From positions 1 through 64,000 of the forward strand of contig CAVQEH010000002.1 of assembly GCA_963711455.1 (NCBI GenBank): a stretch of 64,000 bases of DNA, read 5' to 3'. Under the pieces are notes generated by a model, which was given only the letters and a program-made list of their open reading frames with translations, made no database searches and was not told the DNA's origin. The translations under genes were made by a program, and so were the position numbers. Position 1 is the stretch's first letter; every line of letters starts with the position of its first letter. Of the stretch, positions 45,049-53,564 are shown in pieces. This DNA comes from DATFVA01 sp963711455 (GTDB lineage: Bacteria > Bacteroidota > Ignavibacteria > Ignavibacteriales > Ignavibacteriaceae).

Positions 45049-46248
45049 TTGGAATGGATCATCATTGTCTGGCTGCTTATAATTAATGGCGGTCTTGGGG
45101 GGCAATACCTGCTGAACTGGATGGCTAACCAGCCTGAGTTTACCGGCGGACAAAAGATAGGTATTTCACCGGGTGTTATGACCTGGTGGAGGGAAATTTC
45201 TAAGCTTGCCTGGGCCGTGGTCGCTGTTATTATTGAAATTGTCCGCGGGAAAAAAATAAAATATCTCTGGCCGGGACTCTTATCCTTAACAACAATTATT
45301 ATTTGTGCATTTACCGGTGTAATTGAAAATATTGGTTTCTTTTACCTGCCGAGATATTATTCCCCCCACATATACGCACCTTATGTTAATGTCTATCTCG
45401 CTTTTCTTCCATTCTTCGGCAAGCTACTGTTTAAAGCTCCTATAAGAAAAGAACACTGGTTCGGAGTTTTACTCGTCATAACAGGGCTTGCATTTCCCTA
45501 TTTACCAAGAATAATCGGCAGCGGAGGTGCTTCAGGTGCAGCTTTCGATTCAACTGCAATTATCTGGCTGCTGATTATTAACGGATGCCTGCTTTCACAG
45601 CAGGTGCTTAATAATAAGACTGTTCAAACAGCACTGGCGGGTGTTGAGGCTAATGCACTTGTCGTTTGGCGGGAAATCTGGAAAATGATTTTTATAACGT
45701 CTGCAATTTTTATCATTCCTGTAATAGGGAATCTGGTAAATGCCAATATGCCCGGTAAAGTTGAAGCGAAAGAATTTAATGAAAGAATACTTGCAAAAAC
45801 TAATGAACAAAACAAAGAAACCTTACTTAACTTTTATACGCTTTCAGGAAACGATTATATTCTGAATAATGATATTCCTGAACACGATGAAGCTGTTATT
45901 AAAGAAATTATAAAAGCAACTGAATACAACCGGTTCTTTGCATTGTTCGAAGGAACTATTCTTCCCGATAACTGGCTGCCGATACTCTTTGTTATTGCCG
46001 CCGGACTAACAGGGTACATTTACAGCTTTGGATTCTTTAAATTGTCGCGCTTTGCTGCCCACTTCTGGGTGCCCTACACAAATGTTTATCTTGCCCTGCT
46101 TCCTTTTATTATGATCCTGTTTGGAAAAGAAGTTACCGGTTTGCAGATTGCCGGGGCTGTAATAACAACTGCAGGATTGATGGTTGGTGTAAGCGACTAC
46201 AGCCGTAATAAGGTAGTAGAAATCGAAAAGAAACATAAAACTGAATAA
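45049..46248 (+). CDS. Membrane protein with internally duplicated halves, EamA-like
   Basis: 399 residues from a TTG start; no ATG is available in frame until residue 25, after the first helix has begun. About ten helices are predicted. The two halves are related: IVWLLIINGGLGGQYLLN (5-22) matches IIWLLIINGCLLSQQVLN (about 169-186), VMTWWREISKLAW matches LVVWREIWKM, and the APYVNVYLAFLPFFGKLLF end matches VPYTNVYLALLPFIMILFG. That is the inverted-repeat architecture of drug/metabolite transporters. The second half carries a long soluble insert (about 225-300). Substrate unknown. Confidence 0.6.
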   Translation: MEWIIIVWLLIINGGLGGQYLLNWMANQPEFTGGQKIGISPGVMTWWREISKLAWAVVAVIIEIVRGKKIKYLWPGLLSLTTIIICAFTGVIENIGFFYLPRYYSPHIYAPYVNVYLAFLPFFGKLLFKAPIRKEHWFGVLLVITGLAFPYLPRIIGSGGASGAAFDSTAIIWLLIINGCLLSQQVLNNKTVQTALAGVEANALVVWREIWKMIFITSAIFIIPVIGNLVNANMPGKVEAKEFNERILAKTNEQNKETLLNFYTLSGNDYILNNDIPEHDEAVIKEIIKATEYNRFFALFEGTILPDNWLPILFVIAAGLTGYIYSFGFFKLSRFAAHFWVPYTNVYLALLPFIMILFGKEVTGLQIAGAVITTAGLMVGVSDYSRNKVVEIEKKHKTE

Positions 46249-46352
46249 GCCTGCAGACCCGGACTTAAAAATCAACCCGCCCTTTGTCCTAACAGGGTGC
46301 CTCAGACTCTTCGGAACTTTAGGATGAATTACTTAATATTATTACTTTAAAA

Positions 46353-47183
46353 TTACTGGTTGTACATGTGAATATCTCTTTGAGGAAATGGAATTGAAAT
46401 TCCTTCCGCATCAAAAGTTAGTTTAACTTTTTCCTGTGTATCAAAATAAATTCCCCAGTAATTCGAAGCATCACACCAGACCCTGACATTAAAGTTAACT
46501 GAGCTGTCTCCTAATTCTCCTACCACAATCTGGGGTGCGGGATCTTTGAGAATTCTGTCATCAGAATCAACCAGTCTGGCTAAAACTTTTTTTGCCTTCT
46601 CGATACTGTCGCCATACCCGATACCAAAAGTCATATCCACACGTCTTTTGGGTTCTGTAGAAAAGTTAACCGTACTTCCATTCGATAATGCACCATTTGG
46701 AATAATAACTGTTTTGTTATCCGGGGTTTTCAGTATAGTTGTAAAAATAGTAATTTCATGTACTGTTCCGTTATAACCCTGTGCATCAATAAAATCCCCG
46801 ACCTTAAAAGGTTTGAAGATCAGTATTATTACGCCGCCTGCAAAATTTGCAAGACCTCCCTGCAGGGCTAACCCGACTGCAAGTCCTGCAGCACCAAGTA
46901 TGGCAACAAAAGATGTGGTGGCAATGCCAATCATTGAAGCAACGCTGATCAGCAGAAGAACTTTTAAAATAATTCCGAACAGGCTGCTTAGGAATTTTCT
47001 TAAAGAAATTTCAACGTTTGACCGCTCCATTGTCTTGTTCGCTGCTTTTAGTACTATCCTGATTACCCAGAGACCAATGACAAGTACTAAAATGGCAAGA
47101 AGTAATTTTGGTCCGTACTCAACAGCAAGTCCGATTAATTTCTGCACATAGCTTTGCAGGTTGTTCGTATTAAGAGTGTCCAT
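46353..47183 (-). CDS. mscS: Small-conductance mechanosensitive channel
   Basis: 276 residues with GAGGG before the ATG. Three helices (about 20-45, 60-85, 90-115) are followed by the pore-lining segment AILGAAGLAVGLALQGGLANFAGGVIIL and the beta domain start FKPFKVGDFIDAQGYNGTVHEI, the signature of MscS. The C-terminal cage ends near residue 270. The channel opens on membrane tension to release solutes during osmotic downshock. Monocistronic. Confidence 0.93.
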   Translation of the reverse strand: MDTLNTNNLQSYVQKLIGLAVEYGPKLLLAILVLVIGLWVIRIVLKAANKTMERSNVEISLRKFLSSLFGIILKVLLLISVASMIGIATTSFVAILGAAGLAVGLALQGGLANFAGGVIILIFKPFKVGDFIDAQGYNGTVHEITIFTTILKTPDNKTVIIPNGALSNGSTVNFSTEPKRRVDMTFGIGYGDSIEKAKKVLARLVDSDDRILKDPAPQIVVGELGDSSVNFNVRVWCDASNYWGIYFDTQEKVKLTFDAEGISIPFPQRDIHMYNQ

Positions 47184-47390
47184 AATTCCCTCTGTAATTT
47201 TTTATAGAATGTATGACATTGATAAGGAATATATAAAATTCCCTGTAATTATGAAGGATTACCCAACTTATGAATGAATTGATATTTATATAAGACGCCT
47301 GAAGAAAATACCTCCAGGTACAAATTAATTAATTTTCTTGGGGCAAAGGATGAAGATTAATTCTCCATTACTCCACCGCTCCATGTTGTC

Positions 47391-50054
47391 CTACAGCCAG
47401 TAGCTTATTTTCAGAATAAAAATATTATCCGGTCTTACTGCGAACAGATTTGTAAATGATCTTCCCAAAAGGAATTCGCTGTTTGATTCAATTCCTTCCC
47501 TGCTTTGTGTCCATACAAAGTAAAGAGTAGAGCCGGGTAAATACTCCCACCTTAGCACAGCATTTCCGCGGAGAGAAACGTAATTAAAATCCGGGTTACT
47601 GATAGTATTTGAAAGTGCCGGTCCTGTACCGTCAGGATCAAGGTCGTAGGAAATGACATTTCCGTCAGAGGAATTCCGGGTAATTGTTGAACCGTTTTCA
47701 CCATATGTTTGAAAGTCGTAAGTCTTCGGTGCTGACAGGTATTTAAATTGATTGTACTCACCTGAAGCAATAAGCGGCTGAAGATAAACCTGGAAGCTTA
47801 AAGTAGGACTTAAAATCCAGTCGGTCCTGATATTTGCAGAGAACGTAGTCTGATCAAGATGAGCAAATATATACCTGCTGCCGAATGTTTCTGCGGCTGC
47901 GGGATCACTTACATTTGCAACCCACTGTGTCCCGGTAATGTCTCTTGAAAATTCCGGTCCTACTGATAGCGTAAGGGTAGGAAGGACTTTGAATTCGAGA
48001 GTGGTATAAAAATAATGCGATTCACCGTCAGGTCCGAAACCGCCATTGCCTCCCAGGCTTAGAACCCACCATTTTCTGTTATCCGTGTAGAAATCAAATG
48101 CTCCGGATGTAAAACGGGGATTAACCATTAGAGGACCGCCCCTTGTCTTACGTGAATTCAAAGTTGACGGACTGTATGTAAACGATATATCGCCTCCTGT
48201 GTAATCAGGCATTGTAAGATAACCGCCTAACCTGTATCCGAGAGATGTATTATTCCCGCCGAAATCATAGCTTGTGTAAGCTGCGGCATTTATTCCAAAG
48301 TATTGATAAAAAGCCGCAGGCTCAAGCCATCTGTATGCAGTAAAAATATGTGCGTTAATGTAATCACTGTAGGAACCGAACCCGAGATCATTTACTTCGA
48401 AACCCGGACTGATAAATCCCACGGCTGTATTTACAGTCCATCTCCCGCGGTTTTTATTCAGCATAAGACGACCGCTGTACCCGGCTAATGATGTCGCAGA
48501 GCTGTCAACAGAAAGATACGATGCATCCGGTCTTTGAAAATAATGAGTGGGACTTTCCTGCAGTTCAGTTATTCTTTCGCGTGAGCCTGCAACATTTGAT
48601 AATGCTGCCCAGCCGGATAATACATAAGTATTTTCTTTATCTAAAAATGTCCATCCGTCGCTGCCGATAACCACTGCATTTTTATTAATTGAATTTCTTA
48701 ACCCGTCTTCATTAAAAAACCGGTTTGTAAATGTTGAGAGAATTCCCAGACCCTGATTCCCCGAATTAAAATCTTTCTGGGCTCTGAAAACCCCGTAGTA
48801 AGTCAGCGGTTCCAATTCAATACTTGAACGATACCCGTTTAATGAAATACCGGCATATTCCCGCTGTGTAAGAGCGTGTATCGTTCCTATTTTCCAGCCG
48901 TCAAGAACCTGACCTGAAATTTTAGCCGCTCCCAGGATATGTGTTCCGTCGGGAATATCAGCGTAATCATAATCCGGTAATTTTCCCTGCGGGTTTCTGC
49001 CGATTCTTCTGCTGTAAAAGATGTTGGTGGTCGGCCAGTTAAATGATACATCATTATTGATACCACCGCCCCCGAATTTATAAATGTTAACCCCCTCTGT
49101 AAAAAACGGCCGCTTCTCTTCGAAGATCGATTCGACATCTGTAAGGTTTATAACCGCCGGGTCTACCTCTACCTGTCCGAAATCAGGATTGATAGTACCA
49201 TTTAAAGTTAGGTTGCTGCCTAGACCGGCTCTTACATCAAGCCCAACACCTGGTGTATACTTGTAGCCCGGGTTGAAAGGATCATTCGCATCGCTTCCTT
49301 TGTAACGCGCTTTTCCAACAGCATACGGCAGGATTTCTACACCTGAAGGTGGGGTTACACCTTCAATACCAACCAGCTCCGGAAACCTTGAAGCAAATCC
49401 GCTTTCGTTCCTTGGAGTATAGACAACCATATCTGTTTCGAATCTCCGGCTTATAAATCTCTCTACATTCATTCCCCATACCTGTTTTTTTTCATTGTTA
49501 AAACGCAATTGAGAAAATGGAATTCTCATTTCAACTGTCCAGCCTTTGTCATCAATGTGCGGTTTACCCTCCCATACAGCATCCCATGTAAGGTCGTTCG
49601 GCTGCTTTACATCGTTTTCAATCAATCCGTCGGCAAGTGTGCCTGCGGCAGAAACATAGAAAAAGTAACCATTGCGTTTATCATTTATGGGATCAAAGTA
49701 AAGTACACATCCGTCCGACGGGTCTCCCCATATAAAATCGCGTCGCACAAGTCTTGCCATTATTGAGTCCGGGTTTTGATCATAAAACCTGGCAGCGAAA
49801 TATACAGCCGCATCATCGTATGCAACCCAGAATTCCGACTTTTGAGTCGGTATTGTTCCCTGGACAGGATCTACCTGAATCAATGTGTTGAAGCCTTTTC
49901 TTTGCCATACTTTTTCAGTCAGCCTTCCGTCGATAACAATTTTTTCTGATGATTTTACAGCTAAAATCTGTGCCTTTGAATTATCATTCAGTGTTGGGTA
50001 AAATGCCCGTGCTGTTGCAACCGACAGTATGCATATTAGGTAAAATATCTTCAT
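47391..50054 (-). CDS. DUF5916 outer-membrane protein with CBM9-like domain (larger paralogue)
   Basis: 887 residues. A signal peptide (1-18) is followed by the CBM9-like domain (30-215; IVIDGRLTEKVWQRKGF and WDAVWEGKPHIDDKGWTVEMRIPFSQLRF) and the DUF5916 barrel, with NPDFGQVEVDPAVINL and ESIFEEKRPFFTEG near 300. The C-terminal strand ends ILKISYWL. Closest relative in the window is 8486-10669, 160 residues shorter. Probably an outer-membrane protein for carbohydrate or polymer handling; function not established. Confidence 0.85.
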   Translation of the reverse strand: MKIFYLICILSVATARAFYPTLNDNSKAQILAVKSSEKIVIDGRLTEKVWQRKGFNTLIQVDPVQGTIPTQKSEFWVAYDDAAVYFAARFYDQNPDSIMARLVRRDFIWGDPSDGCVLYFDPINDKRNGYFFYVSAAGTLADGLIENDVKQPNDLTWDAVWEGKPHIDDKGWTVEMRIPFSQLRFNNEKKQVWGMNVERFISRRFETDMVVYTPRNESGFASRFPELVGIEGVTPPSGVEILPYAVGKARYKGSDANDPFNPGYKYTPGVGLDVRAGLGSNLTLNGTINPDFGQVEVDPAVINLTDVESIFEEKRPFFTEGVNIYKFGGGGINNDVSFNWPTTNIFYSRRIGRNPQGKLPDYDYADIPDGTHILGAAKISGQVLDGWKIGTIHALTQREYAGISLNGYRSSIELEPLTYYGVFRAQKDFNSGNQGLGILSTFTNRFFNEDGLRNSINKNAVVIGSDGWTFLDKENTYVLSGWAALSNVAGSRERITELQESPTHYFQRPDASYLSVDSSATSLAGYSGRLMLNKNRGRWTVNTAVGFISPGFEVNDLGFGSYSDYINAHIFTAYRWLEPAAFYQYFGINAAAYTSYDFGGNNTSLGYRLGGYLTMPDYTGGDISFTYSPSTLNSRKTRGGPLMVNPRFTSGAFDFYTDNRKWWVLSLGGNGGFGPDGESHYFYTTLEFKVLPTLTLSVGPEFSRDITGTQWVANVSDPAAAETFGSRYIFAHLDQTTFSANIRTDWILSPTLSFQVYLQPLIASGEYNQFKYLSAPKTYDFQTYGENGSTITRNSSDGNVISYDLDPDGTGPALSNTISNPDFNYVSLRGNAVLRWEYLPGSTLYFVWTQSREGIESNSEFLLGRSFTNLFAVRPDNIFILKISYWL

Positions 50055-50312
50055 GGGTTTTACTCTCTCATATTATCTGGCGGGTAATTTTATAAAATAC
50101 GATGCGGATTGTAAGTAAAAATATACCGCAGGTTAAAGGAAGTGATGAAAGGATAAAAAAAATTTTGATTAACCGTTCAACTTATTATTTAATTTGAACA
50201 GAATCATTTTCTTAAATTGGATGTAAGAGCCTGCCTGAAGTTTATAAAAGTATTAGGAATGGTGACAGGGCTTCATTTTCAGGGAGATATATATTTTAAT
50301 TTCTTCCTTGAA

Positions 50313-50822
50313 TCAAAACACCATTTTTTTTGCCGATGCATCTGCCACATCGGTGCTTATCTTCATTCCTTCTTCATCATATAAGGTTAATGTTATTTTT
50401 GAACTGAAGACTTTACCGTCGCCTGATAAAGTTATCGTCTCAAATATTAACCCGTAACCGGCAGGGCTGAATCCGCCGGCATCTGTCATATCCTGAAATG
50501 AGCCCGGGATATATGTTGTGTAGAATTCATATTTAGCTTCGTACTGCCTGTCGCCGGTTTTTCTCCAGATACCATAGGCAGGGGGAACGGGGGGAGCGCC
50601 GTCATAATTAGATGATTCAGTCATTGTACCGCCGCTGTTAAATACACGCATAAACCCGAGGTCCTGGATATCCTTAAATGCCCCGGTTTTGAATTGTACG
50701 GTTCCTTTCCACGCTCCTGCAAGATCATCATCAGGCGGAGGTGTTATGTAGCTTACAAACGATGTAATTATAAAAAACAAAACAGCAGTTGTAAGAATTG
50801 CAGAAAAAATTTTCTTGTTCAT
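50313..50822 (-). CDS. Secreted hypothetical protein
   Basis: 169 residues. Residues 1-28 are a signal peptide or anchor (ending FVSYITPPP). The rest is short beta strands: DDLAGAWKGTVQFKTG, GTMTESSNYDGAPPVPPAYGIWRKTGDRQYEAKYEFY and GDGKVFSSKITLTLYDEEG. This pattern resembles small lipocalin-like proteins that begin with a GxWxG segment. No partner gene. Function unknown. Confidence 0.6.
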   Translation of the reverse strand: MNKKIFSAILTTAVLFFIITSFVSYITPPPDDDLAGAWKGTVQFKTGAFKDIQDLGFMRVFNSGGTMTESSNYDGAPPVPPAYGIWRKTGDRQYEAKYEFYTTYIPGSFQDMTDAGGFSPAGYGLIFETITLSGDGKVFSSKITLTLYDEEGMKISTDVADASAKKMVF

Positions 50823-51233
50823 AGTAAATCCTGATGGTTATAAATTGGTAAAAACTTTATTGTGAATTTATAAAGATATTTGTTAATACGGAGGCAATTT
50901 TAGAATATTAATAAATACAGGAACAATATTGTAAAGTATCATAATTCAATTACATTACTTTTATACTATAGCAGAAGAACAGGTGGTATAGGAATCGTAA
51001 AGAAATAAAAAATAAACATTATGGCAGCAGTTTAACCCATATTATTTGCTAAACCCTGTTTACATCTAATCTCATTATACCGGAATCGACACCTGGCCGG
51101 ATGTTATATTTCCAGACAGCCAAGCCTCTATTTACCGGTTACCCGTCTGTCAGGTTTTATGGGCTCTATGGGGGATATATGGATGTGAGCATAAAACAAA
51201 GTAGACTTCAGGTTATTTGCTTTAAGAACAGAC
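50823..51233. other. Gene-free stretch
   Basis: 411 nt upstream of the 50313 gene and downstream of higA. I see no open frame, palindrome or repeat of note, apart from AT-rich sequence that probably holds the promoter of the 50313 gene. Confidence 0.4.
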
Positions 51234-51584
51234 TTAAGCCAACAAGGATTCTGCCGGGATATTAAATTGTTTATGCAGTTTTCTCATCATATCGGCAGTA
51301 AGTTTTCTTTTCCCGCTAAGAATTTCCGAAACCCTGTTTTTACCACCCATAGCATCTGATAAATCTGATTGTCTGAGCTCAAGCTGCTCCATCCTGAATT
51401 TTATTGCCTCGATCGGATCGGGAGGAGCAATATTAAAGTGTTTTTGTTCATATGCTTCAACAATGGTTACAAGTATTTCCAGTTCATCTCCCCCGGGAGT
51501 ATTCGGTCTGGAGCCGAATATTTTCTCAATGCGTTTGAGAGCGTTGTCATAATCCTTTTTCGTTTTTACAGGTTTTATGTTCAT
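51234..51584 (-). CDS. higA: HigA-like antitoxin (XRE helix-turn-helix)
   Basis: 116 residues from the ATG at 51584, which has GGAGG upstream; a longer frame begins in the truncated toxin fragment. The N-terminal part (MNIKPVKTKKDYDNALKRIEKI ... GGDELEILVTIVEAYE) is the typical HigA dimerisation region and the C-terminal part is the DNA-binding domain (RQSDLSDAMGGKNRVSEILSGKRKLTADMMRKL). It would neutralise HigB and repress the pair. Only a fragment of the toxin remains upstream, so the antitoxin is an orphan. Confidence 0.85.
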   Translation of the reverse strand: MNIKPVKTKKDYDNALKRIEKIFGSRPNTPGGDELEILVTIVEAYEQKHFNIAPPDPIEAIKFRMEQLELRQSDLSDAMGGKNRVSEILSGKRKLTADMMRKLHKQFNIPAESLLA

Positions 51585-51684
51585 ATCAAATTCCTCCGCT
51601 TTAATTTTATCATACTCTTTATGTGTTCCGATAAACCTGACGTAAATAATTTTTAACTCATAATTAATTGCGGTCACTTTTTGC
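51585..51684 (-). pseudogene. Truncated HigB toxin, C-terminal part
   Basis: The frame before higA reads VTAINYELKIIYVRFIGTH followed by KEYDKIKAEEF, the C-terminal third of HigB-type mRNA interferases (RFIGTHxEYDKI is characteristic). The first roughly 65 residues, including the rest of the RNase fold, are missing, and the frame runs into higA without a stop. The sequence immediately upstream belongs to a sorting-domain gene tail (51685-51718). Confidence 0.8.
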
Positions 51685-51718
51685 TTATGTCATTAAGATC
51701 ATTTTCTTTACTGATGTA
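51685..51718 (-). pseudogene. Relic of a sorting-domain gene 3' end
   Basis: Minus strand codes TSVKKMILMT and stop. About 30 nt are identical to the 3' end of the surface-protein gene at 53565 (TSVKKMILMK, stop). It is joined on one side to the truncated higB and on the other to repeat copy A, so this is a recombination scar. Confidence 0.65.
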
Positions 51719-51732
51719 GATAGAACTGATCA

Positions 51733-51873
51733 TAAAAAATCTTCACTCAAAATATTAAATCAAATGAAAGCATTTCAAATAGACAGACCAGATGCTTATA
51801 AAAGTCTCCTTCCCTGCCTGCCCACCGGCAGGCGGGGAGGAGATTTAGAGTGGGTACAAAAACCACAAAGGAT
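51733..51873 (+). repeat. Dispersed palindromic repeat, copy A
   Basis: About 140 nt: an AT-rich leader (AATCTTCACTCAAAATATTAA onwards), a hairpin at 51806-51842, then ATTTAGAGTGGGTACAAAAA and CCACAAAGGAT. The hairpin is nested: outer CTCCTTCCC/GGGGAGGAG, inner GCCTGCC-CACC-GGCAGGC. Related copies are at 55441, 56077 and 56260 near the DUF559 gene. Confidence 0.8.
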
Positions 51874-51914
51874 ATAACTTTAACTGCTGAAGATAGACAA
51901 TCATTCGATCCTCT

Positions 51915-53324
51915 TTATTCCCCGCTTTCCAGCTTCTTTATTATCCGCTCAGCATTTTTATTCGACGGATCAAGTTCAAGTGATTTTTTATAATTTATGA
52001 TTGCATTTTCTTTATCACCTTTTCTCATATATGCTTCACCAAGGCTGTCAAAAGTATTTCCAATATCGGGGAAATATTTAGTATTAACGGTAAAAACAGC
52101 AATTGCTTCATCAACCAGGTTTTCATTTAACAAATCATAACCGGTTCTGTTAAGAATCCTGTCATTATCAATATGGTAACCTGATAAATACTGTTTGTAA
52201 TTTTTTATAAAATCATTTGATCCGTTCTCTTTAATTTTATTAAATATAAATCTTCCTGCATTAATCTGTAAAGGGGTATAACTTTCATCTTTCAGAACCG
52301 ACTGAATTTTATTAATGATACTTTCAGCACCGTTATCAAAGTTTGAGAGAACTATTACCGTATATTTTCCTGCAACATTCTGATCATAAACCGCATTCCA
52401 TCCGGGCGAGCCTCCTGCTACTCCTATTCCGAAATCAGGCGACGCTTTCATTTGTACCCACGATTCTTTCTTCTGCTCATTAAACCGGTTCATAAGAAGG
52501 GCTTTATATTCATCATTCAGCAGAATATTGTTATTCATTAACGATCTGTCAAGCTTCAGCAGGTCCTCTGCTGTAGAATACATACCGCCTGCAGATGTCG
52601 GAACATCAGGCATTCTTTCATAAGTTGATTCTTTTTCTCCTGCGGGAGTAATTATAAAACCTTTAGCCGTATTTTCTTTTTTAGTTTCTTTATAAATGAA
52701 CCCGGAGCTGCTCATTTTTAGAGGGTCAAGAATTTTTTCTTTAAGATTTTCCTCATAAGTTTTTCCTGTCAGCTTTTCAATTATTCCCCCGAGCACCACG
52801 TAGCTTGAATTAGAATACCTGCTTGAAGTTCCCGGTTCATATAGAAGCGGTACTGTACTTATTAATGTTATAAGGTCTTTAATCTTTCTGTATTGATCAG
52901 GATGTTCCTGGAATTCTCTTATCCGGAAATAATCTCCGAGCCCTGCGGAAAATGTAAGCAGGAGTTTTACTGTTATCTTTTTATCGTTTTCGTTATTGTA
53001 AACAGGATAAAGCTTTGCAAGGTTATCTGAAAATTGAATTTTTCCTTCCTGGATAAGCTGCATAGTCAGTATCTGGGTGAACAGCTTCCCGATTGATCCT
53101 ATATTAAACTTTGTGTCTTTGAGATTCGGAGTATGATTATTCCAATCGGCATAGCCGTAAGTTTTAAGATATTGTACACTGTCTTTATCAGCTACCAGGA
53201 CAACCCCGGAAAAAATATCTAATTGTGATGCATTGTTTAGCAAAGTATCAAGCTTTGCAAATTCATTCTGGGGAAAGGCAAATGAAGAAAACAGCAGCAA
53301 ACAAATAAGTAAAAGATTTTTCAT
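51915..53324 (-). CDS. Serine beta-lactamase-fold hydrolase (S12) with C-terminal TPR
   Basis: 469 residues from the ATG at 53324 with a GAGG site upstream. A signal peptide ends FAFPQ. The class C beta-lactamase/PBP4-like domain (about 20-340) has the Ser-x-x-Lys motif SIGK (Ser77, Lys80) and YSNSSY as the Tyr-x-Asn motif; the third motif is probably near GIGVAGGSPGWNA. Two TPR-like units end the protein (ENLVDEAIAVFTVNTKYFPD and NTFDSLGEAYMRKGDKENAI). Such enzymes are usually esterases or D-amino-acid peptidases, not antibiotic-resistance lactamases. The TPR tail suggests a partner protein. Confidence 0.82.
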   Translation of the reverse strand: MKNLLLICLLLFSSFAFPQNEFAKLDTLLNNASQLDIFSGVVLVADKDSVQYLKTYGYADWNNHTPNLKDTKFNIGSIGKLFTQILTMQLIQEGKIQFSDNLAKLYPVYNNENDKKITVKLLLTFSAGLGDYFRIREFQEHPDQYRKIKDLITLISTVPLLYEPGTSSRYSNSSYVVLGGIIEKLTGKTYEENLKEKILDPLKMSSSGFIYKETKKENTAKGFIITPAGEKESTYERMPDVPTSAGGMYSTAEDLLKLDRSLMNNNILLNDEYKALLMNRFNEQKKESWVQMKASPDFGIGVAGGSPGWNAVYDQNVAGKYTVIVLSNFDNGAESIINKIQSVLKDESYTPLQINAGRFIFNKIKENGSNDFIKNYKQYLSGYHIDNDRILNRTGYDLLNENLVDEAIAVFTVNTKYFPDIGNTFDSLGEAYMRKGDKENAIINYKKSLELDPSNKNAERIIKKLESGE

Positions 53325-53494
53325 ATTGTTCCTCGGGTTATACAAACGGATTTTTTATTATGACGCTTCCTGCCGGAATAAGTTCATAACCGGGCACACC
53401 GTTTATCACTTCTTATCCATCTTGAGGAAACAAGTGAGAGGAATGAATATGAAAAGTATTAATTAAAGAAATTTGGAGGGATAGTTAAAATCTT

Positions 53495-53559
53495 ATCTTC
53501 CTGGCGCACCTGCCTGCCAATTAAAAGCAAGGGGCAGGCAGGTCTCACCGATGGAAGAT
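53495..53559. repeat. Long imperfect palindrome next to the surface-protein gene
   Basis: Outer arms ATCTTCC/GGAAGAT enclose inner arms ACCTGCCTGCC/GGCAGGCAGGT with a 12-15 nt loop. The inner part shares its CCTGCC...GGCAGG core with the loop of repeat copies A and B. It may also act as terminator of the 53565 gene. Confidence 0.6.
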
Positions 53560-53564
53560 CTTCC

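Noticed and set aside
48303..49766. Several plus-strand open frames opposite the DUF5916 gene
   Set aside because: They are antisense shadows of a clearly coding gene and have no protein features of their own.
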